Below are positions 1 to 6,265 of a DNA stretch of 7,641 nucleotides, piece by piece. The position numbers and the translations under genes were made by a program. The notes beneath the pieces are model-generated. The model saw nothing but the letters and a program-made list of their open reading frames with translations. It had not been told where the DNA came from and did not search any database. The stretch comes from an uncultured Prevotella sp. (GTDB lineage Bacteria > Bacteroidota > Bacteroidia > Bacteroidales > Bacteroidaceae): assembly GCA_937880835.1 (NCBI GenBank), contig CALGRN010000027.1:1-7641 (forward strand), read 5' to 3'. The first letter of the stretch is position 1. Every line of letters begins with the position of its first letter.

Positions 1-1563
1 GCGCATGTAAATGAATTCACTTCCCGCTTTCCTTCGGCTATTGCATTGATACTTATGTCGCTCTTCGGTTTTCTTTTCTATGCCAAACGACGTAATTCCG
101 AAGTGGCATTCATTGCCGCAATAGTAACCTTTACTGCAACTGAGATACAGCGCGAGGGTGTAAACTGTCGTGTGGATATGATGCTCACGTTTCTTATCGT
201 AAGTTCTCTTTTCGCTTTCTATAAATGGTATGAGAGCGGCATGCGGCATCTTCCGTACCTTCCCATACTGCTTATGAGCCTTGCTACGCTGACAAAAGGC
301 CCTGTCGGAATATTGCTTCCGTGCCTTGTAATGGGTTTTTTCCTGCTCGTGAAGGGTATCAGGTTCAGCCGTGCTTTTACCGTCCTTGCCGTCAGTGCAA
401 TTCTTTCGCTCATACTGCCTGCATTGTGGTACATCGCAGCTTACAAACAAGGAGGGCAGGCTTTCCTCGATCTTGTGTTGGAAGAGAATTTAGGACGAAT
501 GACAGGCACTATGAGTTATGAATCTCATGTGCATTCTTGGCCCTATAACATAGGCATGATTTTAAGCGGAATATTACCTTGGACGCTGCTCATTCTTTTT
601 TCTCTTTTCGGCTTGCGGAAGTTCAAAGACTACATGTCTCTTACTCATCAGGATACCGAAACGGAAGAAGACGCGCTTAACGATGATGAAGAAGATGAAG
701 AGAGAACGGGAATAAAAGGCTATTGGAATCGTGCTGCCGAATGGCTGCAAGGGCTTCCCGACGTTGACATCTTCACCATGTTTGCTGCCGTTATAATATT
801 TGTTTTCTATTGCATACCGTCAAGTAAGCGCGGAGCATACCTCATGCCGGTATATCCTTTCGCTTCTTATTTCATAGCGAGATATATGTTCTGGCTCGTA
901 AACATGCGCTCAAAATCCATCAAGATTTATGGAGGAGTGCTCTCGGTCATAGGGCTTTTACTCCCCATATTGCTTATTGTGATAAAGATGGGTATTATAC
1001 CCGATACGGTTTTTCATGGCAAACACGCCGTAGAAAACGTTGCGATGATGCGTAATATCGCTGAAACCGGAAACCTGCGCGACCTTATCCTGATGTCGGT
1101 AACCACCGTCACATGCCTTTATTGGTGGCGTATGGCAGGCAGGAAATACTCATCCGGGCATGTATTCGCCATATCTGCGCTTGTCGTTTGCATTTGGTTT
1201 TCTATCAACGGAGTATATAAATCGCCCGTGATGAATGCCAAATCGAAGAAGCATCTTGCTGCTCAAATAGACCGTATAGCACCCGAAAGCAGCGGAAAAA
1301 TGTATGAATTCATGGAAGCTGCAATGCATTCTGCGGGCGATATGCCGCATTTCTTCGAGCTTAACTTCTATATGCGAAACCGCATAGGCAACTTTTACAG
1401 ACAACGTCCGAAATCGGGCTACCTTTTGATAAGCCCGAAAGATGCGGATAAATACATACCTGAATTTGAGAGCCACAACTACCGTTTCAGTCTGATATAC
1501 GACCCGAATGTTCCTAACGACATAAAAGCTCCGCAACTGTATAAATTCGAGAAGAATGTTTAG
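1..1563 (+). CDS. GT39/ArnT-like integral membrane glycosyltransferase, 5'-truncated by the window edge
   Basis: The frame is open from base 1 and ends at TAG 1561-1563, so 520 residues of a longer protein are visible; the true start lies upstream. The first visible residues, HVNEFTSRFPSAI, resemble the conserved stretch after the first periplasmic loop of dolichyl-phosphate-mannose/ArnT-type transferases. About ten to twelve hydrophobic segments follow. The TKGP motif (near nt 292-303) and the SSKRGAYLMPVYPFASY motif (near nt 820-873) are typical of the family. The acidic catalytic motif expected in the first periplasmic loop is off the left edge. Members transfer a sugar from a polyprenyl-phosphate donor to lipid A, protein or another acceptor outside the inner membrane; the acceptor cannot be told here. 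Oddity: a loop encoded near nt 652-708 has 12 acidic residues in 18. The C-terminal 100 or so residues have no membrane segment and probably form a small soluble domain. Family confident, substrate unknown. Confidence 0.85.
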   Translation, partial: AHVNEFTSRFPSAIALILMSLFGFLFYAKRRNSEVAFIAAIVTFTATEIQREGVNCRVDMMLTFLIVSSLFAFYKWYESGMRHLPYLPILLMSLATLTKGPVGILLPCLVMGFFLLVKGIRFSRAFTVLAVSAILSLILPALWYIAAYKQGGQAFLDLVLEENLGRMTGTMSYESHVHSWPYNIGMILSGILPWTLLILFSLFGLRKFKDYMSLTHQDTETEEDALNDDEEDEERTGIKGYWNRAAEWLQGLPDVDIFTMFAAVIIFVFYCIPSSKRGAYLMPVYPFASYFIARYMFWLVNMRSKSIKIYGGVLSVIGLLLPILLIVIKMGIIPDTVFHGKHAVENVAMMRNIAETGNLRDLILMSVTTVTCLYWWRMAGRKYSSGHVFAISALVVCIWFSINGVYKSPVMNAKSKKHLAAQIDRIAPESSGKMYEFMEAAMHSAGDMPHFFELNFYMRNRIGNFYRQRPKSGYLLISPKDADKYIPEFESHNYRFSLIYDPNVPNDIKAPQLYKFEKNV

Positions 1564-1593
1564 GTAGCGCAGACGACACACAGTAGTGGCAGT

Positions 1594-1617
1594 TTATCAT
1601 GTCATGAGCGATGATAA
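1594..1617. repeat. Short inverted repeat after the glycosyltransferase gene
   Basis: TTATCAT (1594-1600) and ATGATAA (1611-1617) are perfect 7-base inverted arms around a 10-base loop, 31 bases after the glycosyltransferase stop. No T tract follows on the + strand, so this is at best a weak terminator or an mRNA 3'-end structure. The rest of the 166-bp gap to msrAB shows no convincing promoter or small gene. Confidence 0.3.
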
Positions 1618-1729
1618 CAAAATGCAAGAGACAATAATATAAAATAAAGCAGGGATACTCGGAAATAAAGAAGGTTATGTTTCCAGACAACCGGTTCGAC
1701 ACACCTGCCACTTTAAAACTATTGAACTT

Positions 1730-2818
1730 ATGAGGAATTTAATTTGTAAAATCACGTTATTGCTCGTTTGTGTGATGCTTGCAAGCTGCAAAACAAATGG
1801 GCAGAACAAAGAAAAAGAAACGAAAGTCATGAAAGAAAAAGCAGAATTATATCTTGCAGGAGGATGCTTCTGGGGCACGGAACACTTCCTGAAACAGATA
1901 AACGGAGTTATAGAAACAGAAGCGGGATATGCCAACGGCAACACGGAAAATCCGACATACAACGATGTATGCACCGACAGAACAGGGTTTGCAGAGACTG
2001 TAAGAGTTGTATATGACCCTTCGGTGTTGCCCTTGTCAATGTTGTTGCAGTTGTATTTTCGTACAATCGACCCAACTTCGATAGACCGACAGGGCAACGA
2101 TATCGGCTCGCAATATCGCACGGGGATATATTATACCGATGAAACCGACCTGCCGGTCATAACCGCCGAGATAGCAAAACTAAGCCGACAGTATTCCGAA
2201 TACATAGCTGTTGAAGTGAAACCTTTGAAGAACTTCTACAACGCAGAAGACTATCATCAAGACTATCTGGACAAAAATCCTGACGGATATTGCCACATAA
2301 CGAGGTCTATGTTTGATGTTGCGAAGGAGGCGAACAAGCACGACGGAGAAAAGAAAGAATATGTAAAACCGGACGATAACACGCTGAAAAGCAAGCTGAC
2401 TCAGCTGCAATACGAGGTAACACAAAACGCAGCGACAGAAGCTCCCTATCAAAACGAGTATTACGATGAATTCAGGGAAGGAATATATGTTGACGTAACA
2501 ACGGGTGAACCGCTGTTTCTTTCAACGGATAAATTCGACTCCGGGTGCGGATGGCCTGCCTTTTCAAAACCTATCGACAATCATCTCATAAGCGAAAAGC
2601 ACGACTCTTCGCACGGAATGGAACGCACGGAGGTGCGCAGCAAGAATGGAAATGCTCATCTGGGACATGTGTTCAACGATGGTCCGAAGGACAGAGGAGG
2701 ACTGCGATACTGCATAAACAGCGCATCGCTACGATTTGTTCCGAAAGCCGATATGGAAAAAGAAGGCTACGGAAAATACATACAACTGATAGTGCCGGCA
2801 GAGAAACATCATCGTTGA
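1730..2818 (+). CDS. msrAB: Bifunctional peptide methionine sulfoxide reductase MsrA-MsrB, lipoprotein form
   Basis: This 362-residue protein reduces methionine-S-sulfoxide (MsrA half) and methionine-R-sulfoxide (MsrB half) in oxidised proteins. Residues 1-20 form a lipoprotein signal: a positive start, a hydrophobic core and lipobox LASC with Cys20, so the enzyme is probably anchored in the envelope. The MsrA domain begins near residue 38, with the catalytic motif GCFWGTEH (Cys46) and a likely resolving Cys188 in NPDGYCHI. The MsrB domain covers about residues 215-355, with GCGWPAF (Cys273, likely resolving) and RYCINSASLRF (Cys328, catalytic). The usual zinc-binding CxxC before GxPLF is replaced by DVTTGEPLF, so this is the zinc-free MsrB type common in A-B fusions. 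There is no thioredoxin-like domain of the PilB kind, so the electron donor must be separate. ATG 1730 is chosen because it gives the complete signal. An in-frame ATG at 1829 (Met34) would give a form without the signal. It converges on cbiL with a 26-bp gap. Confidence 0.95.
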   Translation: MRNLICKITLLLVCVMLASCKTNGQNKEKETKVMKEKAELYLAGGCFWGTEHFLKQINGVIETEAGYANGNTENPTYNDVCTDRTGFAETVRVVYDPSVLPLSMLLQLYFRTIDPTSIDRQGNDIGSQYRTGIYYTDETDLPVITAEIAKLSRQYSEYIAVEVKPLKNFYNAEDYHQDYLDKNPDGYCHITRSMFDVAKEANKHDGEKKEYVKPDDNTLKSKLTQLQYEVTQNAATEAPYQNEYYDEFREGIYVDVTTGEPLFLSTDKFDSGCGWPAFSKPIDNHLISEKHDSSHGMERTEVRSKNGNAHLGHVFNDGPKDRGGLRYCINSASLRFVPKADMEKEGYGKYIQLIVPAEKHHR

Positions 2819-2844
2819 ACCAGCCATATCGCGTTGCGCATACG

Positions 2845-3552
2845 TTATACTGCGCGTCTGATAATCATCAAAGAGAAATACGGAAAATGACGACTTGCAA
2901 TTTGCGAGCCGTCATTTGTGTTATATTCGGCACTGCTGCTTGCGTTTTCAACATAGTGATATACATTCTCCTTGTGTTCCTCCATGTATTTCTTCATCAC
3001 GCTCTCACATCCCGACAGTTTCATTATCACTACCACGCACTTATTGTCAAGCGCATCGGTAATATCATCCGCATTGCTCACTCCCGGCATAATGAGCAAT
3101 CGTTCGTGCTGACTTATGAGCGAAAGACGACCGATTGCGGCAGAAGCTATGAACGAAGGTACGCCCGGAAGTTGCTCAACGCTTATTCCACGTTCTGCCA
3201 TTCTGTCCATAACATAGTGTATCGATGCATAAATGCTCACATCTCCTTCCACTCCTATAACAACTCGCTTGCCCTCGAAAGCATAAGCCAAAGCCTTCTC
3301 AAACACATCGTCGTAAGCCGTCTTTGCAGCCGTCCTGTCGCTGCTCATGCGCAGTTCGAACGTGCATATATCGGCATCCGGCACGTTAGCCTTGACGATA
3401 TCGGCAGCACGTGATTTCCCTTTGCCGTCGTCCCCTATGGTGTATGGCACTATAATAACATCAGCCTCGCGCAAAGCCCGCAATGTTTTCAGCGTGATAA
3501 GTTCAGGATCTCCCGGTCCAAGCGATGCGAAACAAACTGGAAAAACATTCAT
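2845..3552 (-). CDS. cbiL: Precorrin-2 C20-methyltransferase (cobalamin synthesis)
   Basis: The 235-residue protein belongs to the SAM-dependent tetrapyrrole methylase family and matches its CobI/CbiL branch, which adds a methyl group at C-20 of precorrin-2 or Co-factor II on the way to the corrin ring. Visible motifs are the N-terminal SLGPGDPELITLK loop (residues 10-22), EGDVSIYAS (102-110, the SAM-site GD segment), LPGVPSFIASAA (128-139), and a C-terminal FPYFSLMIIRR ending. The length suits the family. ATG 3552 is preferred over an in-frame GTG at 3618, because a Bacteroides-type -7 element lies at 3571-3578, between the two, and family homology begins right after the ATG. No other cobalamin gene is in the window, so it is a stand-alone gene here. 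It is convergent with msrAB and divergent from the B12-dependent glm cluster. In an anaerobe the cobalt-first (CbiL) route is likelier, but sequence alone does not separate CbiL from CobI substrates. The symbol reflects that inference. Confidence 0.9.
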   Translation of the reverse strand: MNVFPVCFASLGPGDPELITLKTLRALREADVIIVPYTIGDDGKGKSRAADIVKANVPDADICTFELRMSSDRTAAKTAYDDVFEKALAYAFEGKRVVIGVEGDVSIYASIHYVMDRMAERGISVEQLPGVPSFIASAAIGRLSLISQHERLLIMPGVSNADDITDALDNKCVVVIMKLSGCESVMKKYMEEHKENVYHYVENASSSAEYNTNDGSQIASRHFPYFSLMIIRRAV

Positions 3553-3570
3553 GATATTGCAATTTTGCAG

Positions 3571-3602
3571 CAAAGGTAACGATTTATTTTTTATAATTAA
3601 AA
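3571..3602 (-). promoter_or_regulatory. Putative Bacteroides-type promoter of cbiL
   Basis: Read on the minus strand, TACCTTTG (3578 down to 3571) fits the -7 consensus TAnnTTTG exactly. TTTT (3602 down to 3599), 20 bases upstream, is a 3-of-4 match to the -33 TTTG. Transcription would start roughly at 3560-3566 and leave a leader of about 10-15 bases before ATG 3552. It would exclude the GTG at 3618 as the start. Confidence 0.55.
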
Positions 3603-3640
3603 TCCTTGTTACCGGCACTAATATACACGCATTATTATAT

Positions 3641-3655
3641 TGCTGAATATCAGCA
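3641..3655. repeat. Small perfect hairpin sequence
   Basis: TGCTGA (3641-3646) and TCAGCA (3650-3655) are 6-base inverted arms around ATA. It lies upstream of the cbiL promoter, so it could be a protein-binding palindrome, but nothing else supports that. Confidence 0.3.
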
Positions 3656-3673
3656 TGTTAAAAAAAGCATTTC

Positions 3674-3734
3674 AAAAGTTATCCTTTTGCGATGTAAAAG
3701 GATAACTTTCATCGTCGAAAAGGATAACTTTTGC
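3674..3734. repeat. Three-copy 14-17 bp repeat (one inverted, two direct) around AAAAGGATAACTTTT
   Basis: Copy 1, AAAAGTTATCCTTTTGC (3674-3690), is the reverse orientation of copy 2, AAAAGGATAACTTT (3696-3709), and copy 3, AAAAGGATAACTTTTGC (3718-3734). Copies 1 and 2 form a perfect 14-bp stem (3675-3688 with 3696-3709) with a 7-base loop. Copy 1 can instead pair with copy 3 over 15 bp. CGATG (3690-3694) and CATCG (3710-3714) add a second nested inverted pair, so mutually exclusive structures are possible. Copies 1 and 3 both end in TTTTGC, which suggests a repeated unit rather than chance. The exact copies are seen directly; whether the unit recurs across the genome is not visible here. Confidence 0.85.
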
Positions 3735-3762
3735 AATGCAAAACAATAGCTTTTGAAAAGCT
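3729..3762. repeat. Two adjacent short palindromes beside the repeat cluster
   Basis: TTTTGCAATGCAAAA (3729-3743) and AGCTTTTGAAAAGCT (3748-3762) are each palindromes with 7-base arms around one central base. The second is followed by GTTTTT, which resembles a terminator on the + strand, but there is no obvious + strand transcript for it to end. They extend the inverted-repeat cluster to about 90 bp. Confidence 0.5.
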
Positions 3763-3954
3763 GTTTTTAATGTCTTGATAATCATACGCTATACAAACGA
3801 ATACTTTTACGGTGACCATTCAAATCGTAATATGTAATTTTTCACAATCAACTATATTCAAATTGGCTTCAAACCCTATTACTGTTTAATTATAAAACAA
3901 GCACTGATATTACATTATTATATGCTTAGTATCTGCAATTTATACCTCGCTATA

Positions 3955-3971
3955 AAACCGTTTTGCGGTTT
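3955..3971. repeat. Small hairpin AAACCG-TTTTG-CGGTTT
   Basis: AAACCG (3955-3960) and CGGTTT (3966-3971) form a 6-bp stem with a 5-base loop. On the minus strand the stem runs into TTTTATA, so it could be a weak terminator of leftward transcription, but no gene lies on that strand to its right. Function unassigned. Confidence 0.3.
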
Positions 3972-4154
3972 AATATAGATAAACGTAAATAACCCTGAAT
4001 GCGTGAAACATTTATTTCGAGTTTTTATTATTTTATACTTGAATAAAACAAAAAATACAAACCAAATCAATAATATGTAATGTCTCGCTTTTATATTTAC
4101 GCTTCGTGTTATAATGTGAATTTCATCTTTTTGCTTAAATAATCCCGTTTTTAT

Positions 4155-4185
4155 TTTGCTATGTCGGAAAAATGATATAAGTTTG
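4155..4185 (+). promoter_or_regulatory. Putative Bacteroides-type promoter of the glmS-glmL-glmE cluster
   Basis: TTTG (4155-4158) and TAAGTTTG (4178-4185) match the Bacteroidota -33 (TTTG) and -7 (TAnnTTTG) elements exactly, with a 19-bp spacer in the usual range. Transcription would start near 4190-4195, leaving only about 15-20 leader bases before the glmS ATG at 4209. That is too short for a riboswitch, so control would have to act at initiation or elsewhere. Confidence 0.65.
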
Positions 4186-4208
4186 CCGAAAAATTTATCT
4201 AATAAACT

Positions 4209-4622
4209 ATGGACAAGAAGACTATCGTTATAGGAGTGATAGGAGCAGACGCGCATGCGGTCGGAAATAAAATTATAGATTTGACATTAAGAAACAATGG
4301 TTTCAACGTAGTAAATCTCGGTGTTATGGTGTCACAGGAGGAGTATATCAATGCGGCAATCGAAACGAAAGCCGACGCTATTCTTGTATCTTCTCTTTAC
4401 GGACACGGCGAGATTGACTGTATGGGACTGCGCCAGAAGTGCGATGAGGCAGGCTTAAAGAACATCCCGCTTTTCGTAGGTGGAAACCTCGTTGTGGGAA
4501 AACAGAACTTTGAAGACGTAAAAGTTCGCTTCCAGTCAATGGGTTTCGATTATGTATATCCGCCCAGCACTCCGATAGAAGATACGATTGAAGACATAAA
4601 GAAGACGTTGAAGATGAACTGA
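4209..4622 (+). CDS. glmS: Glutamate (methylaspartate) mutase, sigma (cobalamin-binding) subunit
   Basis: The 137-residue protein, also called MutS or MamA, is the adenosylcobalamin-binding subunit of glutamate mutase. With GlmE it converts L-glutamate to (2S,3S)-3-methylaspartate by a radical carbon-skeleton rearrangement in the cytoplasm. The base-off/His-on motif DxHxxG is present as Asp14-Ala-His16-Ala-Val-Gly19; His16 is the expected lower cobalt ligand. The SxL element is Ser61-Ser-Leu63 in SSLYGHGE, and the GG element is Gly91-Gly92 in VGGNL. Length and motif spacing fit the clostridial enzyme as I recall it. ATG 4209 starts just before the first beta strand (KKTIVIGVIGADAH) and sits behind a short AT-rich leader and a good Bacteroides-type promoter. 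It is the first gene of the cluster, followed after 18 bases by glmL. This is not the DNA-repair protein MutS, nor the glucosamine synthase that shares the GlmS symbol. Confidence 0.97.
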   Translation: MDKKTIVIGVIGADAHAVGNKIIDLTLRNNGFNVVNLGVMVSQEEYINAAIETKADAILVSSLYGHGEIDCMGLRQKCDEAGLKNIPLFVGGNLVVGKQNFEDVKVRFQSMGFDYVYPPSTPIEDTIEDIKKTLKMN

Positions 4623-4640
4623 TTTCCACATATAAGTGTA

Positions 4641-6116
4641 ATGAAAGTTTTAACAGTAGATATAGGAAGTACTTATACAAAACTCGCTGCAATAGACTGT
4701 GACAAGCGTGAAATTATCGGTACGGCACAGGCTTTCACAACAATAGAGACCGATGTTATGACCGGTTTCGAGAACGCGTTGGCATTATTGACAGAGAAAA
4801 GAGAGGGAAATCTTTGTGCAGACTTCAAGTATGATGATTTGCTCGTATGCAGTTCTGCTGCCGGCGGGCTAAAAATGGTTGCATTAGGGCTTGTCCCCGA
4901 CCTCACTGCAAAGGCTGCACGTACTGCCGCTTCGAATGCAGGTGCAAAGGTTGTGAAAACCTTTGCATACGAAATAAGCGATACGGAACAGGACGAGATA
5001 TACGAAATCAATCCCGACCTCGTGTTGCTTTGCGGCGGAACAGACGGCGGAAACAAAGAGGTTATAATAGCCAATGCCAGACGACTCTGTTCGATAGACA
5101 GAACATTCACAACAATCGTGGCAGGAAACAAAAGTGCCAACGATGATATAAAGAAGATATTTTCAAAGGCAGGTAAGGATTTCGTTGTTACCGAAAATGT
5201 AATGCCGGAATTCAACAAACTTAACATTGAGCCTGCCCGAGATGCTATAAGAAACATGTTCATTTCGCGTATCATAGACGCGAAAGGACTAAACCGAATT
5301 CAGGAAAAAACACCTCATAAGATAATCCCTACACCTCTTGCAGTGCTTCAAGCATGCGAATTGTTCAGTAAAGGAACAAAAACACATGAAGGTAAAGGCG
5401 ATTTGCTTGCTGTGGATATAGGCGGTGCAACAACAGATGTTTACTCGATGTCGAAAGGTGAGCCTACTATTGACAGCACACTCATAAAAGGTTTGCCCGA
5501 GCCATGGAGCAAAAGGACGGTAGAAGGTGATTTAGGTATGAGATACAGTCTTATGCATGTGTTCGAGCAAATAAGAGATTTGTCTCCGGAAGACGAATTG
5601 TATAGGAAAACCAAAGAATGGGTGGAACTATGCACTAAGCACCCGGATACGCTCGCAGAAGCAGACTCGACAGAAGAGAAAATAGAGGAATTTCTGGGCA
5701 GTACGGCTGTTGCTTTGGCAGTGGAACGCCATTGCGGTAAGATGGCAGACGTATATACTCCGTTCGGACTCATGCATACGCTCGAAGGAAAAGACTTGAT
5801 GAACGTACCTATTATAATAGGTATAGGAGGCGTAGTTCGCAACAGTCGTCATCCGGGAGAGATACTGAACGGTTGCCTGTACAATATACGTCGCCCCGAA
5901 TATGCAAAACCCAAAGCTCCGGATTTCTATCTTGATAATCGTTATATATATGCGTCAATGGGACTGTTGAGCATGATAGACAAAGACTTGGCGTTTTATC
6001 TTCTCGACAAGGAGACGACAAAGATAGACTATTCCATACCGTCGGCTGTCAAGGGCAAAATGATGTCAATGCCTGAAAACGGCAGCAAAGCCGACGAACC
6101 GATGTGTTGCAGTTAG
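4641..6116 (+). CDS. glmL: GlmL/MutL-family ASKHA ATPase, glutamate mutase reactivation partner
   Basis: The 491-residue protein has the actin/Hsp70/sugar-kinase (ASKHA) fold pattern of the GlmL/MutL family, found between the two subunit genes of glutamate mutase and near other B12-dependent aminomutases. Phosphate-binding motifs are VDIGSTYTK (residues 6-14) and AVDIGGATTDVYS (257-269), with a glycine-rich adenosine motif GIGGVVR (394-400). By analogy with diol-dehydratase reactivases, it is thought to swap damaged cobalamin out of the mutase using ATP; that role is inferred for this family rather than proved here. It follows glmS by 18 bases and precedes glmE by 157 bases, giving the S-L-E order known from clostridia. 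ATG 4641 starts directly before the first phosphate loop. The C-terminus ends in a polar tail with two cysteines (PMCCS). It is unrelated to DNA mismatch-repair MutL. Confidence 0.93.
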   Translation: MKVLTVDIGSTYTKLAAIDCDKREIIGTAQAFTTIETDVMTGFENALALLTEKREGNLCADFKYDDLLVCSSAAGGLKMVALGLVPDLTAKAARTAASNAGAKVVKTFAYEISDTEQDEIYEINPDLVLLCGGTDGGNKEVIIANARRLCSIDRTFTTIVAGNKSANDDIKKIFSKAGKDFVVTENVMPEFNKLNIEPARDAIRNMFISRIIDAKGLNRIQEKTPHKIIPTPLAVLQACELFSKGTKTHEGKGDLLAVDIGGATTDVYSMSKGEPTIDSTLIKGLPEPWSKRTVEGDLGMRYSLMHVFEQIRDLSPEDELYRKTKEWVELCTKHPDTLAEADSTEEKIEEFLGSTAVALAVERHCGKMADVYTPFGLMHTLEGKDLMNVPIIIGIGGVVRNSRHPGEILNGCLYNIRRPEYAKPKAPDFYLDNRYIYASMGLLSMIDKDLAFYLLDKETTKIDYSIPSAVKGKMMSMPENGSKADEPMCCS

Positions 6117-6145
6117 CAAAATAAAACAACAATTCAGACCATATC

Positions 6146-6172
6146 AAGGCAACTCGTCTCGTAGTTGTCCTT
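6146..6172 (+). repeat. Bulged hairpin in the glmL-glmE gap
   Basis: AAGGCAACT (6146-6154) can pair with AGTTG (6163-6167) plus CCTT (6169-6172), leaving T6168 as a bulge: nine base pairs with an 8-base loop. No T tract follows, so a classical terminator is unlikely. An RNA-stability or processing element that sets the glmE level is possible. Confidence 0.4.
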
Positions 6173-6180
6173 ATAGTATC

Positions 6181-6198
6181 TGATAAACTTTATAACAA
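6181..6198 (+). repeat. 18-bp direct repeat, copy 1, upstream of glmE
   Basis: TGATAAACTTTATAACAA occurs here and again at 6248-6265, a perfect match with a 67-base period. The similarity extends weakly upstream (CCTTATAGT at 6169-6177 against CCATATGGT at 6237-6245). This copy is followed after 4 bases by an ATG (6203) that opens a 15-codon frame. Confidence 0.9.
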
Positions 6199-6202
6199 TT
6201 TA

Positions 6203-6250
6203 ATGAAACATGATAATGAACGCCTCTTACCGGCGTCCATATGGTTGTGA
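6203..6250 (+). CDS. Possible 15-codon leader peptide ahead of glmE
   Basis: ATG 6203 opens the frame MKHDNERLLPASIWL and ends at TGA 6248-6250, which is the first triplet of the second 18-bp repeat; glmE starts 23 bases later. Its leader is the same 18-bp AT-rich sequence that precedes glmE, so if that sequence promotes ribosome binding, both starts should be used. A 5-bp hairpin, ACGCC (6220-6224) with GGCGT (6232-6236), lies inside it. No run of one amino acid suggests attenuation, and a frame this short can arise by chance. Confidence 0.2.
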   Translation: MKHDNERLLPASIWL

Positions 6251-6265
6251 TAAACTTTATAACAA
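6248..6265 (+). repeat. 18-bp direct repeat, copy 2, forming the glmE leader
   Basis: This is the second perfect copy of TGATAAACTTTATAACAA. It ends 8 bases before the glmE ATG at 6274, so it occupies the expected ribosome-entry region. No Shine-Dalgarno sequence is present, as usual in Bacteroidota. Confidence 0.9.

Larger units (their letters stand above)
3553..4208. other. 656-bp AT-rich intergenic region between divergent cbiL and glmS
   Basis: This stretch holds no reading frame that looks like a protein. It carries outward promoters at both ends (near 3571-3602 and 4155-4185), a repeat cluster at 3674-3762, and two smaller hairpins at 3641-3655 and 3955-3971. Between about 3780 and 4140, apart from the 3955-3971 hairpin, I see only AT-rich sequence with no recognisable RNA gene. 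I found no cobalamin riboswitch B12 box (GCCACTG-like) on the + strand leading to glmS, and the predicted leaders of both genes are too short to hold one. Confidence 0.7.

Noticed and set aside
1676..1683. TATGTTTC as the -7 element of an msrAB promoter
   Set aside because: It misses the final G of TAnnTTTG and has no TTTG at the right distance upstream; too weak to list.
2836..2855. GCGCA/TGCGC inverted repeat as a shared terminator for convergent msrAB and cbiL
   Set aside because: Only 5 bp, a 10-base loop, no T tract on either side, and it overlaps the cbiL stop codon.
2545..3414. A long + strand reading frame across the end of msrAB and through cbiL
   Set aside because: It overlaps msrAB in another frame and is antisense to cbiL, both of which have clear family motifs; its own translation shows no family resemblance.
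3553..3618. A longer cbiL product from GTG 3618
   Set aside because: The extra 22 residues come before the family's usual start and would be encoded partly by the apparent promoter.
3674..3734. CRISPR array
   Set aside because: Only three copies, one of them inverted, with spacers of 5 and 8 bases; there are no cas genes.
3619..4208. Cobalamin riboswitch controlling glmS or cbiL
   Set aside because: I found no B12 box or matching stems, and both predicted leaders are under about 25 bases.
3918..4256. A 112-residue minus-strand reading frame in the intergenic region
   Set aside because: It runs into the start of glmS and across its promoter; its translation is an AT-driven mix rich in Ile, Phe and Lys with no recognisable domain.
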